From Zeugodacus cucurbitae (lineage: Eukaryota; Arthropoda; Insecta; Diptera; Tephritidae): a DNA stretch of 64,000 nucleotides. The stretch is from positions 9,110,001 through 9,174,000 of the forward strand of contig NC_071671.1 in assembly GCF_028554725.1 (NCBI RefSeq), in the 5' to 3' direction. Below the pieces are notes generated by a model. The model was given only the letters and a program-made list of their open reading frames with translations, did not search any database and was not told the origin of the DNA. Positions 21,536 to 32,213 of this stretch are shown piece by piece. Position 1 is the first letter of the stretch, and each line of letters starts with the position of its first letter. The position numbers and the translations under genes were made by a program.

Positions 21536-22206
21536 CGTAGGAACCGTTATTCGATTATAGCAGAATCAAAAGTAGAGCGCCATTCTTCTATTCTACTCGC
21601 AATTCGGCGCAAATTGCAAATCCCAAGTGAAATCTGGTCGCTCTCCACTTGAATCGGAGTGGAAGTCTTCCTCTTCCTCTGCTTCCACCAGCACGTACTG
21701 CATAGAATACTTTCAAATCTGGAGCACTTTCATCCATTCGATCAACATGACCTACTAGCCAGGGCAGACGTTGTCTTTTTATTCGCTGAACTATATCTTT
21801 GTCGTCGTATAACTCATACTGCTGATCGTTCCATCGTCTGTGGTATTCACCGTTGCCACAGGACAATAAATCTTCTGCAAAACCTTTCTCTCAAAAACTC
21901 CTATTGTACACGTCTTATCGGACATCGTCATCGTCCCCCCTCCTGCACCATAAATCAGGACGGGCATAATGAGCGACTTGTAGAGTTTGGTTTTGGTTCG
22001 TCAAGAGAGGAATTTACTTTGCCTGCTCAGTCCAAAGTATCACCTGGTGATAAGAGTAATTCTGCTTGGATTTCAAGGCTGACATTGTTGTTGTTGTTGC
22101 AGGTTCCAAGGTATACGAAATTATCTACGACTTCAAAGTTCTGACTGTCAACAATGACGTGAGAGCCAAGTATCGAATGCGCTGACTGTTTGTTTGATGA
22201 ATGGAG
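21536..22206 (-). mobile_element. old RTE 3' fragment, tail-to-tail with the younger copy
   Basis: The 3' end (CGTAGGAACCGTTATTCGAT on plus) starts at about 21536 and the body reads away on the minus strand through a decayed C-terminal domain (GNGEYHRRWNDQQYELYDDK, then RQRLPWLVGHVDRM). Stops and shifts are present, and the fragment ends near 22206 in the segment equivalent to TVDSHNFEVVDNF. It faces the 19983-21462 copy with about 70 bp between the two tails. Confidence 0.75.
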
Positions 22207-22611
22207 ATATTTCCGAATGGGTATACCGACTTTTTAATTTACGGGGTTCCCCCTGATGTATACCAGTTTTAGCATAAAATTGTACCATGCTATTGATGTC
22301 GAGGCAAGGTGTTCCTTATCTAATCTCGAGTGCACGGTCAGTGAATTCAAGGCCAGTATCAATGCACTGCGAACGGCGTAGATTTAGTGGATATTGGATC
22401 TACTGCTACTTTCTAAGTAGTCATTACTGATTCTAAAATGCTGCAGTATAATGAGAGTCTGAAACTCGATAAAAAGCTGTTTCATCAAACTTCGCCCGAT
22501 GCTAAGATCCATTCATGAAAAAACTCAAAAAGTATTTCTAGATGGACGGTTATAATTTTAAATCATTAGATCATCAAACGCGAGTTAAAAAGACAAAACT
22601 CATTTTAAAAT
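22207..22611. other. non-coding
   Basis: No gene or repeat boundary recognised. Confidence 0.4.
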
Positions 22612-23010
22612 TAAAGGTTAGGTTAGGATAGGAGAAAAACAGGTAACGGAATGGATCCCACTTGGATAGCTAAAAGTGCCAGTCCGTTGTGATGCCAGAA
22701 GACATCTATATGGGTCGCAAAGCAGACTCGTACGTATCGTATCGAGTTCCAGTGATTCAGTACTAGAACACAAGTGGACAACGGCGACCCGTCGTGTTCT
22801 CAGCATGGTGAAACATGACGAGGGGTGTCGATTCTTGCGAGCTCATCTACTCTGCAGTTCCCAGCGATTTCGCTGTGACCCGGAAGCCACATGGGTCTGA
22901 TAATGACTTGACGCTAACGCGAATGACCTAAGACAGTCCTTAACTAGCTTGAGCAGACATTCAGCGAGCTCAGGGCCAAAATTGTCGCTCTACTTTCGAA
23001 GTGGATGCTC
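22612..23010 (-). pseudogene. LINE RNase H-domain fragment
   Basis: Minus-strand reading from about 22900 gives MWLPGHSEIAGNCRVDELAR, matching the W-x-P-G-H-x-x-x-x-G-N-x-x-A-D-x-L-A pattern of the RNase H domain in I/jockey-like LINEs. Frames at 22618-22900 are parts of this or shadows of it. GGTTAGGTTAGGATAGG at its left edge resembles the GGTTAGG-rich 3' end of the LINE at 14645. Confidence 0.6.
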
Positions 23011-23849
23011 ATCCCCCTGTAGTATGCTACACTTCGGAGCAGTCCATATACCGTTACATCTGCTTGAAAGAGAATGGAGAGAAATAATTCCGATTTAGCT
23101 GTTAACTTCAATCCGTAAATCCGTTCAAATTAAGTCAATATATTTTCCTATATCATCAAATCATGAATTTACTATAATTCCTTATGTGGAGGAACGCCAT
23201 AACTTATTGAAAGAATTTTAAAATAAAATTTTTTATTTGTTTTTCGGTGAGGCTTTCAAAGTATTTCACACATTTGCTGAAACATTAATTTTAAGAGAAA
23301 ATCTGCAAAGGCCCCTTGAATCACGTCACAGCACCACACCCGGCATCTAAGTATGTATGTAAATCCTCTATTCGCTTTATTGCTAAGCATAAAAATAAAA
23401 TGTATTCGTTAGCACCTCGCTCCAATGAGGCGCCTGGCAATCAAATCAAAATCCAAAGCAAGTGTGTCATGTGCAACAGCAACTTGGCCTGCACACACAC
23501 AAACACACACACATGAAAATATTTGTGTGTGAGTGTGTTGCAGCAGCGAGCATGTGTCACTTGTTGATGTTGCAGCCTCCGTTGCAGCAATGAAGTGTCC
23601 TACTTCGAACGCAGCCGGTGTAAATGACATTGTTTATTTTGTTGCTTGTTTTTGTTGTATATTTGTATACGCGTAGAAGTGTATTTGTGTGCGTTTCGTT
23701 GACTGCTGACTATTGGCGATTTGTTTATATAAAACTACGGCGTTGCGTTGCTTGTAATTTGTGTTTGTTGTCATTGTGCCTGCCATTGTAGTCGGCTGCA
23801 TGCAACATGGTGCAAAGAATAACTAACAAAACAAAATAACAATTTACAC
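23011..23849. other. non-coding, TG/CA-rich in part
   Basis: CACACACACAAACACACACA occurs near 23492. If the exon at 23850-23953 is real, this would be minus-strand intron or 3' UTR. Confidence 0.4.
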
Positions 23850-23953
23850 TTGCACAGCTGATTTAGAGGCTCCCATGCTGTTGGACGCCACAGAAATGCT
23901 GTTGTGATAAATGGATTTGGCTCGTGCGTCGATTTTAACGATGTCAGGAATAC
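23850..23953 (-). CDS. candidate host exon, minus strand
   Basis: On the minus strand a strong acceptor (CTATTTCTTTTGTAG) precedes GT ATT CCT GAC, and 34 codons follow: IPDIVKIDARAKSIYHNSIS and on through VASNSMGASKSAVQ. The frame then meets either a weak donor (CAA|GTGTAA at 23849-23844), or a GC-type donor (GTGCAAGT), or simply continues as V and a TAA stop, which would make it a terminal exon ending in AVQV, compatible with a class II PDZ ligand. The peptide looks like genuine coding sequence: mixed composition, no repeat. I do not recognise the protein. Immediately upstream, from about 23970, is a LINE fragment, so the branch-point region is transposon-derived. Length 104 nt; entry phase needs one base from the preceding exon. 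Confidence 0.4.
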
Positions 23954-23969
23954 CTACAAAAGAAATAGA

Positions 23970-24545
23970 AAGTCGGCTAATGTCGATTGCAGTTACTTCG
24001 CTGGGTTCGCCTAAGATGTGCATATCAAGTTGTTTTAACATAAGTCTGGCGAATGCTGGACATTGAAGGAATAAGTCGGATAATGTCGATTCCATTCACT
24101 TCGCAGGGTTCGCTGAAGATGTGACTACCGAGGTCTTTAACCTAAGTCTGGCGTATGCTGGACATTGAAGGAAGAAGTGCTTGGATGATTCCTGTTCGCG
24201 TTCCCCAAGCAGCTTTGGCAACTAACATCTGGCTTGATCACTAATCTCAACGCATGTCTATTAGACAAGGTACAGTATTGTGGCGGAATGAGCCATCCTA
24301 AGCGACAGCAGCTGGAAGGACTGTTTTCGATCAATCGCGGGCCAGAAAGACCTCACTACTGCACAGCTGCTGGTTGTTGTCCAGCGTTTGGCGAACTAAT
24401 TCAAAGTTAGTGTGTCCAACGACCTGGCGCGAGTGGACCATGGACTACACTCCGACGTCAATGCTGATAGGGTACCTTCTTGCAAGCTGGTCCGTCTTGC
24501 AGTTTCCAGCATTTCCGCGGTCTCTGGGTACCTTTGTGACACCCA
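23970..24545 (-). pseudogene. LINE ORF2 tail fragment (RNase H to C-terminus), inner copy
   Basis: Minus-strand pieces: PRDRGNAGNCKTDQLARRYP near 24510 (RNase H motif), SNRHALRLVIKPDVSCQSCL near 24230 (knuckle), and CPAFARLMLKQLDMHILGEP near 24040, ending in VTAIDISRL. The CPAFARL segment appears twice (about 24060 and 24160), so a short internal duplication is present. Stops and shifts throughout. It runs up to about 16 bp from the acceptor of the candidate exon at 23953. Confidence 0.65.
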
Positions 24546-24890
24546 GATACTCCTGACGGATCGCTAAGAACCTTATGATTCGACAAAGCGCTTGGACTCT
24601 ATTATAAAGTTCTGAAGTCCGCTAATGTCGATATCAGTTACTTCGCTGGGTTCGCCGAAGATGTGCATACGAAGTTGTTTTAACCAAAGTCTGGCGAATG
24701 ATGGACATTGAAAGAGGAAGTGCTTGGAAGATTCGGCTCTTCGCCTTCCTCCATGCAGCGTCTGAAACTTGTTACGAGGGGGTTTTCGGGATCGCTGATT
24801 ACGAATTCTGAGGTGAAAAATGCCACTTCTTCTACTATCAAAAACATGAGTCCAATGGTGCAGGTTTCAGTCCCGGCTCCCTTCACTACT
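24546..24890 (-). pseudogene. LINE ORF2 tail fragment, outer copy, head-to-tail with the previous
   Basis: Minus-strand pieces of the same family: a knuckle region near 24760, FARLWLKQLRMHIFGEPSEV near 24690-24640, DIDISGLQNFIIES near 24610, then a 3' UTR part with GATCCGTCAGGAGTATCTGG whose end abuts the RNase H start of the inner copy. The arrangement is either tandem insertion or local duplication. Confidence 0.6.
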
Positions 24891-26403
24891 ATTTTCTATG
24901 AAAACATGTATAATATATATGTGTGTACGTGCTTGAATAGTAATGGAGGGCATGCAAACAAATAACGGTTGTTTCTTAGATAATCACTCTTCAATTGGCT
25001 CCTTCCTTGGGAGCTCAAAAACAAATCAAAGTTTACACACTTCAGCGCCGCTACAAATAACACACATAAAGAATCTTTCGACGAAGAGGAAAAAAGGACA
25101 ACAATAATTAAGTGGAGCACTTGCAAAAATAAAGGAATGGTGGCAGCAAACTCCAACAATAACGGCAGACGCTTCTAGTGAACTAAGCACTGTAGCTTTG
25201 ATTGGCACGTCTTACTAACTGTTGTCTTGTCTAAGTGTGTTTGCATTAAGAAATGAGCTCTAGCTCTTCAAGCACCATTGGTCGTAGCTTGCGAGAGTGT
25301 GTGTATGTGTGTGTGCACTAATTGGCGTAACTTTCAAACGGCCGGCGAACGAACGCCTATCACCGATTTGTGATCAAAGTTAAATGACTTAAATGCCGTC
25401 TCAAGCTATTCATTGAACCGCTTTGAAGTGAAAATTGATAGCCACCCAACGGGGCCGCAACGAGTTCGATCGTCAATGAGTTTACTTTTCTTTCGGCTGC
25501 ACTGCCGTCAAAAGTTAGTGCGCCAAGTTAAGGAGCAAGTGAAGATGTTTGGGGGAGATGTGTTGGTAATTGCAGATACTACGCGAGCATGAATGGGTTT
25601 CCTGTATACAAACATACATACATGGCACTTGTGAGTTCCGTGTGACCATACAACTTTGTGGATCGCCATTCCAATTGGTCAGCAGCGCAGCTCGCGGTGC
25701 ATGCCTTCCTTCCATACTCTCGAGTCTGTCAAATAGTTTGCACTGAGTTCTTTGGAACTGGTTTATGCATCTTCAATTACAAACTTTAAGAACTTTGTCG
25801 ATGACTTCCTGCTAGCTTTTGGTCAGCGCTGTGAATATTCGGTATATGGCTGTGTAATAAGCCAGCGAATGTTGCGAATTTAAAGACGAGTGCTTGTGCC
25901 ACGAACTATATGTATGAATGTGTGGTTGTGGCGACGAGCGCGTAAGTGGAACGGAACTGATTTATCAGCTTTTACCAAGTGCATTTGCATTTCAATATAC
26001 TTTATTTATATGCAAATACTTCAAATGAATATATATAGTCTTGTAAATCCAATTATAATTTGCATTTTTCGCACTTCTCACGCTCTGCTGTTCATGGGTC
26101 AGATAAAGTCAGAATATTAAGCAAAAATTAAAACATAATTTTCAATCCCAATTATTTACTTCAATTGTGAACCTTCTATAAAAACGTTCAGTACTCATTA
26201 ATCTTCCGATTTTTTTGATTCCTAAAAAGTGTGTTAAAATTATTAATTGTATGAAGTTGATATATCCAATCTTGGTTATGGATCTTGTCTTCGTAACAAA
26301 CGTATTTGAGGGACGACACTACCGAATTTTTCCTCTTGGCTGAATTTGTATTGAAATGTCGTCTATTAAAAAGACAATCTATTTATAAATTAGGTATGTA
26401 TAT
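24891..26403. other. non-coding stretch
   Basis: No supported gene. Frames at 24896-25208, 25515-25715 and 25890-26120 carry no motif I recognise. Confidence 0.4.
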
Positions 26404-27115
26404 AGTACCGGCCGACTTGTCTGGGTACTCGATTACCGCGGAAATTCTGAAAACTGCCTAGCGGAATAGCTTGCAAGAGAGGGTACCCTAGCAGCATTGA
26501 CGTCGGAGTGGATAGTCCGTGGTTCACTCGCGCCAGAGCGTTGGACACACTGACTTCGAGGGAGTTCGCCATCGCTGGACAACAACGGGTCTGTGGTGTA
26601 TCGAAAACGGTTCTTCTAGCTGCTGTTGCTTAGAAAGGCTCATCTCGCTGCAATCGTTGGTGTACTTACTGGTCATTGTCCAATAGGCACACATGCGGTG
26701 AGGTTAGGGATCAAGCCAGATGCTAGTTTTCAAACCTGTTTGCAGGAAGGCGAAGAGGAATCATCCAAGCACTTCTTTCTTCAATCTCCAGCATTCGTTG
26801 GATTTAGGTTAATACTCCTCGGTAGGTTTATCTTCAGCGAACCCACCGCAATGACTGGAATCGACATTAACCGACTTAAGAACTTTATAATAGAGTACAA
26901 ATGCTTTGTCGAAGCATGAACTTCTCCACTCCACAATGTCCAGCATTTGCCAGTCTTATGTTAAACGCATCGGTAGGCACCTAATGAAGTGACTGGAATC
27001 GACATTAGCCGTCTAAAGAACTTTATAATAGAGTCCAAGCGCTTTGTCGAATAATAACGCTGTTGACGATCCGTCAGGACTATCTGGGTGTCACAAAGTC
27101 ATTCCTCATATCTCT
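26404..27115 (+). pseudogene. LINE ORF2 tail fragment, plus strand, with internal duplication
   Basis: The same family as 23970-24890 but on the plus strand: an RNase H remnant at 26410-26470, then LAAIVGVLTGHCPIGTHAVR and SFQTCLQEGEEESSKHFFLQ at about 26640-26780, then FSEPTAMTGIDINRLKNF. The last part (CCAGCATTTG to GAGTCCAAGC) is repeated at 26938-27035, followed by the 3' UTR with GATCCGTCAGGACTATCTGG. At least one stop breaks the frame before 26626. Confidence 0.7.
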
Positions 27116-27331
27116 ATTTTGAATGAATATCTTTAAACGGGAACTATGATCTACTTATGTTTATCAGATAGAAAATATCCAATTTACTTGGAGGATGGCA
27201 AATCGAACGTGCGAGTGGCTTGCATTGTAATAAAATACAAATGTATTATTCCTCTTTCAGAAGTTTTTCACATACTATCTTTTATTAACCCTAGAACCAT
27301 AACGTCATTCTATACTACGTTAAGACCAACT

Positions 27332-27349
27332 ATGCGTAAATTTTACGCA
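27332..27349. repeat. left subterminal palindrome of the piggyBac-like element
   Basis: ATGCGTAAATTTTACGCA, a near-perfect palindrome 43 bp inside the left end. A probable transposase contact site by analogy with the moth element. Confidence 0.7.
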
Positions 27350-27498
27350 GAAATGAGAATCCGCCTAATATAACCCGATTTTGAGCCATTTTGCAGTCTA
27401 AATTGATAATTCTTATCAAACAATTTATTTTTAAAATAAAGTATAAGATTTTAAAAGAAAATTCAGTTCATTTTATTAAAGAAAAGAGAAGGAATAGA

Positions 27499-29440
27499 TT
27501 AAATTTCATTAACACAGTTTTTACAAACTTTAATTTGATGTTCACCACAAATTGCTGATGATTTGCATACAGAGCAATATGTTGTAGTAAATCGTCTTTT
27601 TGTGTAGTGGCAAAATGTGCAGTATTTCCTTTTCGCCTTTTGCGGAGAAGCTTTTTGACTAACTATTGAACCTATTGGGTTGTTAGTTTTTATTATTTCA
27701 TTTATTTTTTCTTTTAATTTTGTAGGCAACCGTGCATTTAGCAATCGTTCCTTTTGCCACGGTTGTGTGAGTTCTTCATGAAGTTTAAGTACAAACTTTG
27801 ACCTACTCATAGGCTTAAGACCGTTTCGTGTTACATTGTGACTATATAAAACATAGGCATTAACTGAAGCAATATTTAACATATTGTAAAAGAAACAAAG
27901 TGGCCACCGTTTCGTCTTTCTGTTGCAGCAAATATTTTGAGTCATCTGATCAAAAGTGTCAACTGCGCCTTTGGTCGAATTATATGTGAGTATAATTTCA
28001 GGTTTTTTTGTGGTTGGGTCTAGCGCTCCATTAATATGCATCGTCGAAAGTAATAGTACATTCCTATTTTGTTTTGGCTGGAATGACACTAAAGTCATAT
28101 TCTCATTGTAAACGAATCGGGATGAGCCACACTGCCGTGACTTAGTGTCAAGTAATTCCGGTGGTATTTCAGCTTTATTTTTACGTAGTGTGCCAACAAT
28201 TGTCATACTGTAGGGATTACTTAACAGTTTTGTTGCCAAAGGGATGCTCGTAAACCAGTTGTCCATTGTTATATTCCGGTTACTTCCATGCAAAGGTTTC
28301 GTCAGTCCTTCAACAAAGTAATTGGCTAGTTGTTTTCCTTGAGTATTAGTAGACTTTCCGAGATACGGCTCTGCGTTAATAACGTATTTTGTAGCGACAT
28401 CGCAGACCATTACAATTTTTATTCCGAATTTATTTGGTTTGTTCGGAATATACATCCTAAATGGGCATCTACCTCGAAAACCAACAAGTTGCTCATCGAT
28501 GGTTACATAGGAACCAGGCTTAAAATTCTTTGTACAACTATCAACAAAAATATCCCAAATTTCAGAAATTGGCGCAAATGAAGACTTTTTCTTCCGCTCT
28601 TCTCTTTTAGTCATATCGTCGAAACGAAGTGAGTTTAGAAGAAACTCGAATCTATGTCTACTTATTGTCGCTCTATATCGATCGCCCGAATAAGAAGTGT
28701 CAAACAAGATATCAGTTGATAGATGGTTGCTCTTCAAAACAGCAGACAAATACAGCAAACCCAACAAGGCTTTCAATTCCATAAGACTTGTATTTGAAAC
28801 CGTGGCATTTCTTGATTGATATTTATTTCTTAGTTGAGAAATTTTGGCATTTGTATGGTATAAAACAATATTCAATATCTCGTCACTAATAAACAGTTTA
28901 AATGCATCGCTTGGTTCCATGGCTTCATTGGCGTTACCCGATGGTCCTGTAAATATTTAGTGTAGATGTACGAAAGTGTACTTCTCTCATTATTATTTTA
29001 TTACCTGGCCGAATGTATATAATATTTCGTGCTGCGCATTTACCGTATTCACGTTTTATTGGAAAATTATTCCAAATGTGACCGTTTTTGCCCAAAATTT
29101 GACTATTTTCCCCAATTTCCGCAAGTTGGTTATCCAACTCTTGTTCCAAATTTGGCAATGTTAAAGTTTTACGTTTTATTTTTGTCTGCTTATTCCCCTC
29201 CAATGCTGTTGCTGTTTTTCTTTTTTCAGACCAGACAACTTCTAGTTCTTTTTCTACCTCTGCTTCATCAATTGGATCAGGAAAATAGCTCATATCGGCC
29301 AAACTATCATCGCTATCGAAATCTTCATTTTCCTCTTCTCCATCTCCACTGATATCACTAAAATCTTCATCATGCAGAATAACCTCTATATCGTCATCAT
29401 CAAATTTTTGTTTTGAAAAACACGGTTTTCCAGCTGCCAT
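27499..29440 (-). CDS. piggyBac-like transposase (two exons)
   Basis: Cut-and-paste DDE transposase acting in the nucleus at TTAA sites. Exon 1 is 29440-29005 and exon 2 is 28946-27499; joined they give 627 codons, close to the roughly 600 typical of the family. The start chosen is MAAGKPCFSKQKF at 29440; an in-frame ATG at 29476 would add 12 residues. The N-terminus is acidic (DDDDIEVI, EENEDFDSDD). After the intron the frame reads RPGPSGNANEAMEPSDAFKL into the piggyBac core. The three catalytic aspartates sit in VMVCDVATKY, NITMDNWFTS and TKGAVDTFDQ, all present. A C-terminal cysteine-rich zinc-binding domain follows: YCTFCHYTKRR, YCSVCKSSAICGEHQ, VCKNC. No internal stop once spliced. Without splicing the protein ends before the core, so splicing could control activity. 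Confidence 0.88.
28947..29004 (-). other. intron in the piggyBac-like transposase gene
   Basis: A 58-nt interval beginning GTAATA and ending in ATATTTACAG on the minus strand, within the usual size range of short fly introns. Removing it joins CGG CCA G to GA CCA TCG GGT and restores the frame between two otherwise separate reading frames. If retained, the first frame stops at about 28934. Confidence 0.8.
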
Positions 29441-29525
29441 TTCGTCAGTGAAAACAAGCCTACATAAAATTTGCACAACAGTTGTATACTTTTATTACGA
29501 ATAATTATTCCACTTATTACCAACA

Positions 29526-29588
29526 ATGCGTAAATTTTACGTATTCGATTTTTTCGCTTTTTACCAACAATGCGTAAATTTTACGCAT
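29526..29588. repeat. paired palindromes in the piggyBac-like element 5' region
   Basis: ATGCGTAAATTTTACGTAT at 29526-29544 and ATGCGTAAATTTTACGCAT at 29570-29588. The surrounding TTACCAACAATGCG is duplicated too, so this is a tandem duplication of about 44 bp. It lies between the right end and the start codon and may overlap the promoter. Confidence 0.75.
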
Positions 29589-29743
29589 AGACTTGTGCTG
29601 CACTTGCTCTCAAACCTTCAAATGACCACATTTGCTGGGTTTTCTCATTCCTGCATATATAAAACTAATTGCTACAAGCACTGCCGGCGCTGGGTACCGT
29701 TACGTCATGGCACACTTGTGCAAACACAATTTGAAAATTGTAT

Positions 29744-29762
29744 ATGCGTAAAATTTACGCAT
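29744..29762. repeat. right subterminal palindrome of the piggyBac-like element
   Basis: ATGCGTAAAATTTACGCAT directly inside the right 14-bp inverted repeat. The left palindrome is 43 bp from its end, so the two ends are asymmetric, as in other piggyBac elements. Confidence 0.75.
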
Positions 29763-29781
29763 ATTATGGTTCTAGGGTTAA

Positions 29782-30335
29782 ACTCAACTATATACTTTTT
29801 TTTACATCCGTTCTCTCCTTACTTTGTACATATTTCTAAGTAAAAAATTTAAATATATGTAAATGTATTTAAATACTTTTTGCAAAGACCAATGGAAACA
29901 TATTTACAACTCATTTATGTGTTACAAAAAATTTAGATACATAAATGTGAATACATACTTTCATATATAGATATGTACTATATATTTCTCTGGGTGTGCA
30001 AGATATGATGTCGAATGCGTGCGAATACAACAGCGTTATTTATTACGTGCGCTAACTTCAAACGCTAAAAATAGCAAAGTTTACGAAAACACAGTGCTGG
30101 AGAACTCCTACATAGCTCAGCATTACAACGAATTTATTTTTTTCCTCTCCTTTCCTATGAAAATGTTATACGAGTAGTGGCAAGTATTGGAACAAGTGTT
30201 TATATAATATTGATTTATTCTTAGCACGAAATTCTATTTTTTTGATTTTGCGATTCTTTGCAAGGAAATTTTTGAGTCTAAATCGATTGTGACAAGATTT
30301 CTTTGGGGTTATAAAAATTTAAAACTTTTTAAAAT
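29782..30335. other. non-coding
   Basis: AT-rich, nothing recognised. Confidence 0.45.
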
Positions 30336-30990
30336 TCAAGGTTGGTTGGTTGAAAATGAAGGCGAAGAGAGCCTGACCGCAAGTGAGCGCACTTAGGCCA
30401 TCATTAGGTCCATTGTACTCCCCGAATGTACTCTGATAAGCATCAGCTGAACAACTCGGTCGATTTAACGAAGCTTCTGAGTTTTTTCCATCCCAGCTGC
30501 CGAATTTCTCTTAGATTAGAGTATTGGGAGCCATGGAAGGTATCTCTTCTTAACCGACAGAAAGCTGGGCATTCGCAAAGATAATGCTCTAGTGTCTCGT
30601 CATCCAATACTATTATAGCAAGTCTCTGCAGGTGGCCTCTTAGTGGTAGATGCCCCGTGTTAAACCCTGTGATACAGCTTAGTTCTCATTTGCTCAAAAT
30701 AATACGGTTTTTGGTCTGTCTAGTGTCAATATTACTCCATAGTAGTTTTGTGCACATGTTCCAGGACCTGAGATGTTCCTCTAGCATCTATTGCTTTAGG
30801 CAGCGTTTGAGAGAACTGAAAGGTCTGGGGCAGTTTAAGGGAACTGCGTTTCTAGCTGCCGCCTCAGCATAGAACCTCTTGCCCTTCTCTGCACTGCTGG
30901 CCCCCGAACCTGAGGGTCCATTGCTGTTCCGCTCTGGTGGTTCTTTGCAAGGAGCTTGATGTTTAGTTCTTTTCGAACTTTGTGGGTCCT
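30336..30990 (-). pseudogene. jockey-like LINE 3' fragment
   Basis: Minus-strand conceptual reading: near 30650 TGHLPLRGHLQRLAI, then VLDDETLEHYLCECPAFCRL, then LREIRQLGWKKLRSFVK, the tail of ORF2 in jockey/I-like LINEs (TGH, then H-x-L-C-x-C-P-A). The upstream part to 30990 is decayed. The 3' end appears to be at about 30336 (CCAACCAACC on the minus strand). This is a different family from the fragments at 23970-27115. Confidence 0.65.
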
Positions 30991-32213
30991 CGGGTGTTTA
31001 AAATTCATAATGGTAGAAAATATAAAACTTTACATTTTCAAAATAACTAATTATTTTTGGTTTTTGAGTAGGATTATAAGGCCTTCAATGTGAGGCATTC
31101 TTATTTTGGAGCATTTGTATTTTCCAACTTATTTATTAAATTTAATTTACTTAAAAAAATTTCAAGGAAATAGGTGTTGATGGTGATAGGCAGGTCTCTT
31201 AATTTAATTATAAATTGGGTAAACATTGACTTTTTCCTCACACTTACTTATATGTAAATCGTATAGAAGTTGTTTTCGCAGCAAAATGAATGTCTCTACT
31301 TAGTTTTCGGCGACAGTGGCCACACTTCCATTGCTACTAGTGCATGTGTTGTCAAATGAAAATTCCAAAAATATTTTGGACTTTTCACCACAACATTGCA
31401 CATTTCACACCAAATTTACATATTTTTAGTGAGTGAGTGATTTAGTATCAGTTCCACGTAACCCCAGCGAGTGCAAAGTTCTGAAGCACATGCCGAATTG
31501 TAATTTTTAGTAGTTGAGTGAGTGGTGTGGACTCGCCCATTTTGACACTTGTGCACAGCTGGGTGTGTTGCAACTAGCGAGCTTAGTAGCATAGCACTGT
31601 ACACAGTACAACAAAAATATCACATCAGCAAATAGTCATAAGCAATTCTATGCTATACATAGTATATCTGTATGTATAGTGAAATTCTATATTTTGTTTA
31701 TAATATGTACAATTTCACGCATGGCGTAGAAACATGTCTGGAACGCGTTGCCATTATTGATTGACCCAAATTTTTCGTTTCCCCAGCTTTTGCTTACCCA
31801 TATTCCGCACTGAAATTTGAGTTTGTTGACACGCGCCACACGTATAGCGAGTCCTTTTACCGTTCTCACTGTTTCTAAGGACTATAATATGTATAATGTA
31901 TGGTAACAGTGGCGGTTATTAGCTGCTTTCATGACTTCCAATTTTCATGTTCATAAATATTTTATTTGCTCGCGATAATATCGATTAACAATTAGCTGAG
32001 ATTGGAAATGGCATAAATTCATGATTAATAGTGTGACTGGAACGACGTGGAATGTAATAATGACTGAGTGGTTAGATTTTTGGAAGATAAAGGATATTAA
32101 TGAGGGTTTTACTGAAATAGAAATATATTTAGAATTAATATTTTTCATAGAAAATTTATAAAAATAAAAATAACTTTCAAACTAAACTTTAATTTATAGT
32201 CAACACAGGCCTC
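30991..32213. other. non-coding stretch
   Basis: No gene seen; small frames at 31416-32148 lack motifs. Confidence 0.45.

Larger units (their letters stand above)
27289..29777 (-). mobile_element. piggyBac-like DNA transposon, apparently complete
   Basis: A 2489-bp element with perfect 14-bp terminal inverted repeats (CCCTAGAACCATAA) flanked by TTAA at 27285-27288 and 29778-29781. CCCTAG termini and a TTAA target define the piggyBac superfamily. Near the ends are palindromes of the form ATGCGTAAATTTTACGCAT, comparable in position and sequence to the 19-bp internal repeat of the original moth piggyBac. The element encodes a transposase that reads through once one small intron is removed. Transcription is from right to left in the window. 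Confidence 0.93.

Noticed and set aside
21659..22144. 161-codon plus-strand frame
   Set aside because: It is antisense to the decayed RTE C-terminal domain; the minus strand explains it.
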